Source: Clostridium liquoris (lineage in GTDB: Bacteria > Bacillota > Clostridia > Clostridiales > Clostridiaceae). Taken from it: 64,000 nt of DNA. The stretch spans positions 1 through 64,000 of the forward strand of contig NZ_PVXO01000009.1 in NCBI RefSeq assembly GCF_002995785.1, in the 5' to 3' direction. Below, in pieces: positions 19,809-28,805 of this stretch. Position 1 is the first letter of the stretch, and the number at the start of each line of letters is the position of its first letter. Made by a program: the position numbers and the translations under genes. The notes under the pieces are model-generated. The model worked only from the letters and a program-made list of their open reading frames with translations, had not been told where the DNA came from and did no database searches.

Positions 19809-20112
19809 AAAACCAGCTCCTATAAATTTATTAATAGAATTAGTATACCCGGTAAAACTGCTTTAAGTCCCATAAAAGCAAAAAAAAGCGTTAATATTCA
19901 CATATATTAGCGCTTTTTTTATTCCTTTGCTTATCTAAAAAAAACACATATAATCGCAATCACAACATATAGACAAGGTTCTAATTTAATTACTAAGTTA
20001 TCATTAGAAGAAATATTAATTGTTGTTTTAGTTGAGAATTGACAATTGACAGTTAAGGCTAATTTTTTCCATATCTCACTTTACACTATCTGCTCTAGTT
20101 ATCATGAGAATG
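19809..20112. other. Intergenic region: terminator plus repeat fragment
   Basis: 304 nt without a recognisable gene. It contains a strong bidirectional terminator (19881-19920) and, near 20030-20056, a fragment with GAATTGACAATTGACAGTTAA, a word shared with the 3960 element. The remainder is AT-rich with no clear signal. Confidence 0.6.
19881..19920. terminator. Bidirectional terminator
   Basis: Hairpin with A-run and T-run flanks (AAAAAAAGCGTTAATAT paired with ATATTAGCGCTTTTTTT). It serves the GntR gene on the minus strand and could block transcription in both directions. Confidence 0.75.
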
Positions 20113-20778
20113 TTATTCAAGTTTTTTTTCTCTTTGCTGGAGTATTTTCTTAAATATTTCTTCAGCACCTTTATAATGATCCTCAGTAAGCTTCATTGCC
20201 AATTTATAATCATTGTTTCTAAAGGCGTCTAATATTTTTCTATGCATCTTTATACTGTTTTCCCTAATTTGACAGGCTTCAGGTCCGTAATAACTCCTAA
20301 CAAGCATTTCATGAAGAACATTATATTCTTTAAAAATCTTTTTTAATCTAGTATTTTTAGAGTATTCAATAAATGTCTTATGAAACTTATAATCATAATC
20401 ATAAAATTCATCAGTGCCTATACAATTCTCCTGAAGTGATAAATACTTTTCCAAATCCCTACATACTTCCTCGGTGTCAGATTTCTCAAAAGACAATTTT
20501 ATGCCAGTGTTAATTGCATATAGAAGCACTTCATTAATCTCAAGAAAAAAATCATAATCAAAATCAACCACTGTTGCTCCAGATTTATCAATGGAGGTAA
20601 CAAGTCCATCTTGATATAAACGGTTTATGGCATCACGAATAGGAGATGAACTAACCCCAAATCTCTTTTGCAATGTTCTATTGACAAGTTTTGAGCCAAA
20701 GGGAATCTCTCTTTTTAATATTTCCATTTTTAATATATCATAAATTTGATCACTTAAAGTTTTTTTGTTAATTAACAC
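20113..20778 (-). CDS. GntR/FCD-family regulator of the tpl locus
   Basis: 221 residues. N-terminal winged helix (LQKRFGVSSSPIRDAINRL is the recognition region) and an FCD effector domain. GTG start with AGGAG 7 nt upstream. It is last in the tpl-symporter-regulator series on one strand. By position it should sense tyrosine or a product and control tpl; a palindrome (TATGATGCATCATA) just after the tpl promoter is a candidate site. Confidence 0.83.
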   Translation of the reverse strand: MLINKKTLSDQIYDILKMEILKREIPFGSKLVNRTLQKRFGVSSSPIRDAINRLYQDGLVTSIDKSGATVVDFDYDFFLEINEVLLYAINTGIKLSFEKSDTEEVCRDLEKYLSLQENCIGTDEFYDYDYKFHKTFIEYSKNTRLKKIFKEYNVLHEMLVRSYYGPEACQIRENSIKMHRKILDAFRNNDYKLAMKLTEDHYKGAEEIFKKILQQREKKLE

Positions 20779-20915
20779 ACCACTACTCCTGTATTTTTAT
20801 TAAGTAAAAATAAACTAACATGATTATATCATTAATGCTTTATTATGTAAATAAAAGAGGTGGAGTACAACCCCACCACAATTTTCTTAAAATGTTTGCC
20901 ACCATTTATTAAGTT

Positions 20916-22238
20916 TTAGAATGCTACTTTCATAGATAGAGCAACTATACACAAGATTGCTGCAAATGGTACATAAACATATTTGCCCATATTATACCAT
21001 AAATCTCCTTGTTTCTTTTTAGCTCCTAAATTGATCTCATTAAGCAAATCCTCTTTTTTCATAATCCAAAACCAAGATATGGCACCTAAGGTTGCTCCAA
21101 TTGGAATAATATATATAGATATAAAATCCATCCACGGTCCCCATTTAAATATAGGTTCCATATTAACGCCTATACCAAAGCAGATTACACAAAGTAATAT
21201 TAGCATAGGAATACGTTTTAGTTTAGGAAATTTATGCATTAGTGATTCTCCAACTACTTCAAACATGTTTTGAAGAGAGGTTACTCCACCAAATACTACT
21301 GCTGTAAATAGTATTATTGCAAATAATCTACCGAATGGTATGTTTTGTAATATTTTAGGTAAAGTTACAAAAAGAAGTCCAGGACCTGCACCAACATCTA
21401 CATTGTATGCAAAGCAAGCAGGTATGATAACCAATGCTGCTACCATAGCTGCAATTGTATCAAATATAGCAGTATTTACTGCTCCATCTACTATATCTTC
21501 ACCATCTGATAGATATGCACCATATACAATCATCCCACTACCAGTTACAGATAAAGAGAAAAACGCCTGTCCCATGGCCCAAACCCAAACCATTGGATCT
21601 CGTAATGCTTCCCATCTAGGAATGAACATAAATTTATATCCTTCCATTGCCCCAGGTAAAAAAGCCACACGAATAGCAAGAATTATAAATAGTATAAAAA
21701 ACAATGGCATCATAATCTTATTAGACTTCTCAATACTATCAGCACCAAGTGTCAATGTAAGCAATGTTCCAACAACTACTATTAAGTGATATGGAATAAC
21801 TGAGTAATCTATCATAGAAAATGACTCAAACCACGCACCTGTATCTACAGCCATAAGGCTACCCGTAACAGATTGACCCCAACCTTTAAGTACATATGCA
21901 ATAATTACTGCATACCCTATTGCTATACACATAGATCCCGCGAGAGGAATCCACCCTATATACTTACCAACCTTTTCCTTGCCGCCAGATTTCCAAGCAT
22001 TTTCATAAGCACCCAATGTACCAGTTTTTGCTCTACGTCCTATTGCATATTCTGCCGAAAGTCCTACATAACTGAAAATAACTATGAATATAAGATAAGC
22101 TATCAGGAACGCTCCACCACCATTGCTGCCTAATTTGTAAGGGAAACCCCAAACATTAGCCATACCTACAGCTGAACCTACGCAGGCTAATATAAACCCC
22201 CATTTTGACGCAAATTTGTTGGTGCTTTTATTTTCCAT
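20916..22238 (-). CDS. NSS-family sodium:amino-acid symporter, probably tyrosine transporter
   Basis: 440 residues with about 11-12 membrane segments. Sodium-site motif GFILACVGSAVGMANVWGFPYKLGSNGGGAF in TM1 identifies the neurotransmitter:sodium symporter family (LeuT/TnaT/Tyt1 type). Start at 22238 has GGGAGGGG upstream; an upstream in-frame start lacks one. The adjacent tyrosine phenol-lyase argues for tyrosine import, as tutB does for tpl in enterobacteria (a different transporter family). A hairpin separates it from tpl. Confidence 0.85.
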   Translation of the reverse strand: MENKSTNKFASKWGFILACVGSAVGMANVWGFPYKLGSNGGGAFLIAYLIFIVIFSYVGLSAEYAIGRRAKTGTLGAYENAWKSGGKEKVGKYIGWIPLAGSMCIAIGYAVIIAYVLKGWGQSVTGSLMAVDTGAWFESFSMIDYSVIPYHLIVVVGTLLTLTLGADSIEKSNKIMMPLFFILFIILAIRVAFLPGAMEGYKFMFIPRWEALRDPMVWVWAMGQAFFSLSVTGSGMIVYGAYLSDGEDIVDGAVNTAIFDTIAAMVAALVIIPACFAYNVDVGAGPGLLFVTLPKILQNIPFGRLFAIILFTAVVFGGVTSLQNMFEVVGESLMHKFPKLKRIPMLILLCVICFGIGVNMEPIFKWGPWMDFISIYIIPIGATLGAISWFWIMKKEDLLNEINLGAKKKQGDLWYNMGKYVYVPFAAILCIVALSMKVAF

Positions 22239-22328
22239 ATTTCCCCTCCCTATTTTAACCTCAATACTAGGAGTCATTATAAAATTGAACTTTTATTTCT
22301 ACCAAACCATATATCTTTATAATATCTA

Positions 22329-22369
22329 TATTCTATATTTCCAGGCTTTATGCCTGAAAATATAGAATA
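22329..22369. promoter_or_regulatory. Intercistronic hairpin between tpl and the symporter gene
   Basis: 18-bp arms (22329-22346 and 22352-22369) with one mismatch and a 5-nt loop. The minus-strand continuation is not T-rich, so this is unlikely to be a full terminator. It could protect the tpl mRNA 3' end or lower symporter expression. Confidence 0.65.
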
Positions 22370-22386
22370 ATAAATTCTTACTATAA

Positions 22387-23793
<1,407 letters not shown>

Positions 23794-23814
23794 TTAAATA
23801 TAACAAATATTTGA

Positions 23815-23828
23815 TATGATGCATCATA
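23815..23828. promoter_or_regulatory. Palindromic operator candidate downstream of the tpl promoter
   Basis: Perfect 14-bp palindrome TATGATGCATCATA in the tpl leader, about 20 nt after the -10 box. Best candidate site for the GntR/FCD regulator of the locus; binding is inferred. Confidence 0.55.
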
Positions 23829-23845
23829 CATCAGCGACCATCTTA

Positions 23846-23874
23846 ATTGTACTATGGAAAATAATGGATGTCAA
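23846..23874 (-). promoter_or_regulatory. tpl promoter
   Basis: On the minus strand, TTGACA (23869-23874), a 17-nt spacer and TACAAT (23846-23851), about 70 bp upstream of the tpl start. Confidence 0.8.
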
Positions 23875-24007
23875 TAGCAATAATATATTTAATTTTACAA
23901 ATAAATCTAAATACTAAAAGTAATGATTTTTACATATAAATATGATAATATAAGCTTAATGATTGTCTACAATCATCGACCAAATATAATGGATTGGGGG
24001 ACAAACA

Positions 24008-24745
24008 TTGAAAAAGATTTTTACTCAATTTTTATTAATGTCGTTTATCATAAGTTATATATGTTTTGGTTCAATAGTTTATTCCAAGGTTGTATTCGAG
24101 GATATATTTAGCAATTCTATTTATCTATCTATTTTTCTTCTTGGATGTCTAGGTCCTTTTATTTCATCATTTATAGTATATATTTCAAATAAGGAAAAAC
24201 TAGGTGGAATGAAAGGATTTATAGGTAAGTTAAAGATAATTAAATCTCCAAAAAACATTGTTTTAATACCAATATTTCTAATTGCACATTATGGTTTTGC
24301 CGTAATTTTGAAAGGTGTTTATAGGTATGGTAGTATTATAGATTTTTTTCGCTATCTTCCCATGATGTTTGTGATACTTGGCTCTCAAGAAATTGGCTGG
24401 AGAGGATTATTGCAGCCTGCCAATGAAGAAAAAAATGGTTTTTGGAAATCCTCTATTACAACAGGACTTTTTTGGTCATTGTGGTTTTTACCACTTATAT
24501 ACATACCACATTTCATTATACTGCCGCAATTTTATGCACAATTTGCAGCATATTTAGTGGGAGTAAGTTTATTATTGACTACTCTTTATAAATCAAGTGG
24601 CAGCATTATATATTGTGTAATACTATCTAGCTCTATCTTCGCACTATCCCCAGTTATCGTCTTAAAGCAGGGCTTCATTCTTGTTGGTATAGCATTGATT
24701 GATGCAATAGTTGCAAGTACATTTAAGGACAAAATTCTCAACTAA
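24008..24745 (+). CDS. CPBP-family membrane protein with degenerate active site
   Basis: 245 residues with about 7-8 membrane segments, related to the CPBP (CAAX protease/bacteriocin-processing) family. The first motif is SQEIGWRGLLQP, where canonical EExxxR has Gln for the first Glu. The second motif reads FWSLWFLP where active relatives have WHLP, so the metal-binding His appears replaced by Phe. It may be non-proteolytic. TTG start with GGGGG upstream. No biosynthetic or bacteriocin genes are adjacent. Confidence 0.75.
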   Translation: MKKIFTQFLLMSFIISYICFGSIVYSKVVFEDIFSNSIYLSIFLLGCLGPFISSFIVYISNKEKLGGMKGFIGKLKIIKSPKNIVLIPIFLIAHYGFAVILKGVYRYGSIIDFFRYLPMMFVILGSQEIGWRGLLQPANEEKNGFWKSSITTGLFWSLWFLPLIYIPHFIILPQFYAQFAAYLVGVSLLLTTLYKSSGSIIYCVILSSSIFALSPVIVLKQGFILVGIALIDAIVASTFKDKILN

Positions 24746-24770
24746 TCAAGCTCAAGTAATTCCTTTATAT

Positions 24771-24831
24771 ATTTCACCTCTCCTACACTTATGTAATATA
24801 CTATAGTACCAATTACTAACCGAGGTGAAAA
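24771..24831 (+). promoter_or_regulatory. Possible RBS-masking hairpin before the kinase-like gene
   Basis: TTTCACCTC (24772-24780) is exactly complementary to GAGGTGAAA (24822-24830), which contains the ribosome binding site of the downstream gene. Pairing would hide the site. The 41-nt loop makes this a tentative call. Confidence 0.4.
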
Positions 24832-24832
24832 A

Positions 24833-25384
24833 ATGAATAAATATTTAGGAGTTGACCTAAACCGTTGCAAATTTATTGGAAAAGGAGCTCAAGGAAAAGT
24901 ATATCTGCTTCCAGACCAGAAGAGAGTGATTAAAGTATATAATTCACGTAAAGGTTGTCTAGGGGAAGCTAAAATACTATTAAGTGTAAGGAATAATCCA
25001 TACTTTCCTAGAATCTATTCCTATAACAACACCTGTATGATAAGGGAATACGTACCTGGGGTTTGCATAAATAAATATATAAAAAAACATGGACTTTCTA
25101 GACGCCTAGCTATAAATATAGTAAAACTTATAGAAAGCTTCAAAAATGAAGGCTTTAAAAGATTGGATATAAGATGTGCACATATTTTTGTACAACCTAA
25201 TGAAAGCATAAAAGTAATAGATCCTAGAAAGGTATTTCAAAAGAAGGTTACTTATCCTCACAGAATATTAAAAACCCTTGATAAATTAGGCAGCCTGCCA
25301 CAGTTTATGGAGATACTAAATAAAGAATATCCTGATCTATATAAAAATTGGATGTATAAATACAAAAGGTCATGTAAAAAATAG
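24833..25384 (+). CDS. Small protein-kinase-like protein (YrzF-like)
   Basis: 183 residues with a kinase N-lobe pattern: glycine loop GKGAQGKVYL (17-26) and Lys in RVIKVY. A reduced C-lobe has LDIRCAHIF in place of the HRD loop and VIDPRK in place of DFG. Resembles the short kinase-like YrzF group of Firmicutes. Catalytic competence is doubtful because of the shortened C-lobe, but the catalytic-loop Asp and metal Asp equivalents are present. Substrate unknown. Confidence 0.65.
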   Translation: MNKYLGVDLNRCKFIGKGAQGKVYLLPDQKRVIKVYNSRKGCLGEAKILLSVRNNPYFPRIYSYNNTCMIREYVPGVCINKYIKKHGLSRRLAINIVKLIESFKNEGFKRLDIRCAHIFVQPNESIKVIDPRKVFQKKVTYPHRILKTLDKLGSLPQFMEILNKEYPDLYKNWMYKYKRSCKK

Positions 25385-25447
25385 CATAATTGTATATATA
25401 ACATATTATATAATGAAGCATTAATGAAGGAGTATTAAGTAGATCAC

Positions 25448-25825
25448 ATGGATAATTCATTTGATTTATATAGAAATAATGGATTTTATAGATGAGGATG
25501 CAGTAATATTTCTCCTGTAGGGAGTACTAATACTTTTCAGAACTATGGGCCTCCAGATAGGCCTGCCCCATGTTTTGTACCAGAAAAAGCAAGAGCAAAA
25601 GCACTGGGTTTTACAAAAACCCCAGGTATAAATGCCATTGTTTCAAGCACTTTTAAACCATGTTTGCTAAAGTTCACCTATATATGGATGAATAATAACC
25701 TACAATTTTGGTCTAAGCCTGTAACTATGGATTGGAATTCAATAGGATGTTGGATTTTTGATGGAGTTAATTGGGATTACAATTATATAACCTTAAAAGA
25801 TATTGAGTGTTTTATATGCTATTAG
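25448..25825 (+). pseudogene. Small aromatic-rich Firmicutes protein interrupted by in-frame TGA
   Basis: One continuous 126-codon frame from ATG 25448 to TAG 25823, broken only by a TGA at 25493-25495 (codon 16). After it come a Pro-rich segment (YGPPDRPAPCFVPEK), then KPCLLKFTYIWMNN and a terminal LKDIECFICY. From memory this resembles a family of small Firmicutes proteins ending in a Trp/Tyr-rich VYIWP...F.CY region, often loosely annotated as transporter, of no known function. The AAGGAG is 15 nt before the ATG, which is long. Either a nonsense mutation (pseudogene), a sequencing error, or UGA recoding. Confidence 0.6.
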
Positions 25826-25850
25826 GATATTAAAATAGCAGCTTGCATTG

Positions 25851-25967
25851 AAGTGCACCGGAGCTGTGGCATTAAGTAATTTACATACAATATACTGTTT
25901 TGCAAATTTAAAGTTACCACAATATATTGTAGGATTTATTCCTAGTGTCACAGCCTCAGGTGCATTT
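25851..25967. repeat. 117-bp imperfect inverted repeat between convergent genes
   Basis: Outer arms AAGTGCACCGGAGCTGTGGC (25851-25870) and its imperfect complement ending in CAGGTGCATTT (25942-25967) pair. Inner arms TACAATATACTG and CACAATATATTGTAGG also pair. Lies between the TGA-interrupted ORF and the WG-repeat gene. It may be a terminator-like structure, a small mobile repeat or a structured RNA. Confidence 0.6.
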
Positions 25968-26018
25968 TAAACACTTACATTATTGTCCTCATTTATTGTT
26001 AACCTTTTCCTTCAACAA

Positions 26019-27026
26019 TCAAACCTTCCAAATACACTGTCCATCTTTATTTATATACCTAATTCTATTTTCAAATGTAACCTTAGCAACACCATCTACA
26101 AATTTTGAAACTTCATCAAAATTTGGTTCTATAATAAAATTGCATTCTTTGTCTATATATCCCCATTTTCCATTTACTTCTACAGATATTAGACCTTCAC
26201 TAATGGTATCTACATTATCAAACTTTATTGGAATTAGCTCTTTACCTTCTTTATTCACAAATCCATATTTATCACCAATAGCTACAGCTGCGAATCCCTT
26301 ATAAAAATTATCTGCCCAATCATACTTCGCAGGTATTGTCATTTCTCCTTTTGCATCTACAAATCCATACTTATCATTTAGTTCAACAGCAGCTAACCCT
26401 TCACTAAAATCATTAGCTGTAGAATAATTAGGTTTAATTACTATTTCTCCTGCCTTATCTATATATCCACATTTATTTTTTACTTGTACCGCTGCCATAC
26501 CTTCTGAAAATCCATAGGCATAATTATATTTAGGTTCTACAGCTATATTTCCATTTTTATCTATAAAGCCTAGTTTTCCACCTGATTGAACCAAAGCTAA
26601 CCCTTCACTAAAATCAAAGGCATCTAAAAATTCTGGTTTTATTACTATTTTACCCTCTTGATTTATATATCCCCATTTGTATCCTAATTGTACCGCTGCC
26701 AGCCCTTCGCTGAAAATACTAGCCTCATTAAATTGGGGAGTGATAACTAAGTTCCCTTTATTATCTACGAAGCCCCTTTTTCCTTCTAGCTCAACCATGG
26801 CAAGCCCTTCACTGAATTCATATACATCCTCATATTCAGCTTTTACTACTAAATTACCTTCCATATCTATAAAACCGAAGCTATCATCTATACCTATTAT
26901 AGCTAAGCTCTCATTAAACTCTTCAGCATAATCAAACTCAGGTTCTATGCAAATTTCTCCTAAGTTATTTATGTATCCATATTTACCATTAGACTTTATT
27001 GGATAAAGTGTCTTATGTGTTTCCAT
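26019..27026 (-). CDS. WG-repeat (KWG) protein
   Basis: 335 residues made almost entirely of about ten tandem 33-residue WG repeats of the form GFIDxxGxxVIxPxYxxAxxFSEGLAxV. The last one or two units are degenerate. No signal peptide or membrane segment, so probably cytoplasmic. Such proteins are presumed beta-propeller-like or binding scaffolds; the ligand is unknown. GGGAGGAG lies upstream. Precedes a 51-residue basic protein and a cis-prenyltransferase on the same strand in the reverse reading order. Confidence 0.88.
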   Translation of the reverse strand: METHKTLYPIKSNGKYGYINNLGEICIEPEFDYAEEFNESLAIIGIDDSFGFIDMEGNLVVKAEYEDVYEFSEGLAMVELEGKRGFVDNKGNLVITPQFNEASIFSEGLAAVQLGYKWGYINQEGKIVIKPEFLDAFDFSEGLALVQSGGKLGFIDKNGNIAVEPKYNYAYGFSEGMAAVQVKNKCGYIDKAGEIVIKPNYSTANDFSEGLAAVELNDKYGFVDAKGEMTIPAKYDWADNFYKGFAAVAIGDKYGFVNKEGKELIPIKFDNVDTISEGLISVEVNGKWGYIDKECNFIIEPNFDEVSKFVDGVAKVTFENRIRYINKDGQCIWKV

Positions 27027-27044
27027 GTTTTATATTCTCCTCCC

Positions 27045-27200
27045 TTATTTGTCAAATAATCCACCTTGTTTATTCTTTTTAATGGCTTTTCTGCTTCCGC
27101 CAATATTCTTATCTGCTCTCATATTACAACTCTGCTGGGAGCTTTTTTTCTTTTTTTCTTCAATTATCTTTTTCATCATCTCTATATTTTTATCTGACAT
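27045..27200 (-). CDS. Small basic hypothetical protein (51 aa)
   Basis: ATG at 27200 with AAAGGAGG 6-7 nt upstream, stop at 27045. The N-terminal half is a Lys/Glu-rich helix (MMKKIIEEKKKK), followed by a single Cys and a basic tail ending GGLFDK. No membrane segment. Lies between the cis-prenyltransferase and WG-repeat genes, all on the minus strand. I do not recognise a function. Confidence 0.65.
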   Translation of the reverse strand: MSDKNIEMMKKIIEEKKKKSSQQSCNMRADKNIGGSRKAIKKNKQGGLFDK

Positions 27201-27246
27201 TTAATATCCTCCTTTAACTAGTATAAATTATTAAAACTGACTATTA

Positions 27247-27903
27247 TTAGCCTCCTAAAGTTACATCCTGTCCTTCATACCATTCTAATGCTTCATAAAA
27301 ATGTTCAGCATTGAAATCAGGCCAAAAATCATTAATTATATAAAAATCTGAGTATACTGATTGTACTGGTAAAAATCCACTTAACCTACATCTTCCTCCC
27401 CATCTTATTATCAAATCCATTCTTGATATATCTGATGAAGCTATATTGTTGATAAATCCTTTTTTCCTTACACTTTTATCATACTTAGATACATCCCATT
27501 CCCATCCATAATTAATTAAGAAGTTTGCTTTAATGCCGCCTTTACCAAACTTCTTTCTCTTAGTAAATGGCAAAAGCTCTTCAGGAAATAAACTAGATTC
27601 TGCATCACCTACAACTAATATTTCACAATCGGTATGGGTTAATCTCATAACGGATTCTACACAAGCATTTCTAAATTCTTTTGTTTGGTCGGCAGGTCTT
27701 TTTGTATTATCCTTGGTAAATCCATAAAAAGTTACTTCATTTATTCCTATTTGTGAACACAAATTAAATAATTCAACTCCTGGATCGATTCCAAATTTAT
27801 ATCCATCTTTTTTGTCAAATCCCTTATTCTGGGCCCACCTTCTATTCCCATCTGGAATTATCCCAATGTGTGTAGGTAATCTTTTAAAATTATATTTATC
27901 CAT
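27247..27903 (-). CDS. Undecaprenyl diphosphate synthase-family cis-prenyltransferase
   Basis: 218 residues. Catalytic motif IIPDGNRRWA (near 15-24) with the essential Asp; C-terminal signature RWGGRCRLSGFLPVQSVYSDFY followed by WPDF. Shorter than housekeeping UppS (about 240-250 aa), and it carries GGR..RLSGF instead of the usual RTSGE..RLSNF, so it is probably a secondary cis-prenyltransferase rather than the main cell-wall enzyme. Makes a cis-polyprenyl diphosphate from IPP and an allylic primer. Confidence 0.83.
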   Translation of the reverse strand: MDKYNFKRLPTHIGIIPDGNRRWAQNKGFDKKDGYKFGIDPGVELFNLCSQIGINEVTFYGFTKDNTKRPADQTKEFRNACVESVMRLTHTDCEILVVGDAESSLFPEELLPFTKRKKFGKGGIKANFLINYGWEWDVSKYDKSVRKKGFINNIASSDISRMDLIIRWGGRCRLSGFLPVQSVYSDFYIINDFWPDFNAEHFYEALEWYEGQDVTLGG

Positions 27904-28036
27904 TAATAGCCCTCCAATATGTTTAAATTACAGTATATTTTTACCCTAATTTAGAATATTATATCATTCTGCTTCTTATATTAATAAAATTATATCATTA
28001 TTATTCATGATTATATATATTTTTCTATTGCAAATT

Positions 28037-28080
28037 AAAAAGTAACTCAAATGAGTAATTGCATTTGAGTTACTTTTTTT
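28037..28080 (-). terminator. Terminator of the ATPase-PAP2 operon
   Basis: 17-bp stem (AAAAAGTAACTCAAATG paired with CATTTGAGTTACTTTTT), overlapping the stop codon of the PAP2 gene; T-rich on both strands. Confidence 0.85.
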
Positions 28081-28783
28081 ATATTCCTTTTGTTTTCCTT
28101 CGATAATAAGAAAATCTGTGAATAGCTATATTTATGCCACACCAAAATATAGCTGCCGACCATCCTGCCAACACATCACTTAGATAGTGAACCCTTAAGT
28201 ATACCCTGCTTATTCCAATAATTATTGCTAATAATATTAGACATATGGTAATTGTATAAGCCTTTTCCTTATTATTAAAATACAATAATATTAAATAACA
28301 TGCAAGTATAGAAAAGGATAAAGACACCATCGCATGTCCGCTAGGCATACTGTATCCAGTTGCATTAATTAATTTCATAGAAGGTCTATCTCTTCTAAAG
28401 GAAGCTTTTAGAAGCTCATTAAATAGCCATACTCCTAAAATATTTAAAGCAAAAAATATACTTTCGTTTTCCATATTTTTTAGGTAAAGAACTATGGCTA
28501 TTATTATTGTTGCTATTACTATTATAGAAGGATTACCTATATTGGTAACAGTTTTAAAAAAATTAGTGAAATTAGTACTTTCTATACTTTTAGCATAATT
28601 TGCAGCCCATATATCCATAGCTAAATTACCATTTTCTTTAAAATAATATTGTATTATATTTATAAATGCCACAATGGACATAAAAGCTAAAACTATACCT
28701 ATAAAAAAGTACTTCCATCTTTCATCATTTTCTTTATATACTTTTATAAAGTTTTTATAGGATTTTATTGGAGAATCACTCAA
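28079..28783 (-). CDS. PAP2-family membrane phosphatase
   Basis: 234 residues, about six membrane segments. The three PAP2 motifs are present: KASFRRDRPSM (KxxxxxxRP), PSGHA (with the catalytic His) and SRVYLRVHYLSDVLAG (SRxxxxxHxxxD). Dephosphorylates lipid phosphates such as undecaprenyl diphosphate or phosphatidic acid at the membrane. TTG start with GAGGTG upstream. It lies 22 nt after the P-type ATPase gene and is likely cotranscribed; the functional link is unknown. Confidence 0.9.
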   Translation of the reverse strand: MSDSPIKSYKNFIKVYKENDERWKYFFIGIVLAFMSIVAFINIIQYYFKENGNLAMDIWAANYAKSIESTNFTNFFKTVTNIGNPSIIVIATIIIAIVLYLKNMENESIFFALNILGVWLFNELLKASFRRDRPSMKLINATGYSMPSGHAMVSLSFSILACYLILLYFNNKEKAYTITICLILLAIIIGISRVYLRVHYLSDVLAGWSAAIFWCGINIAIHRFSYYRRKTKGI

Positions 28784-28805
28784 AATATCACCTCAACATT
28801 TAGGA

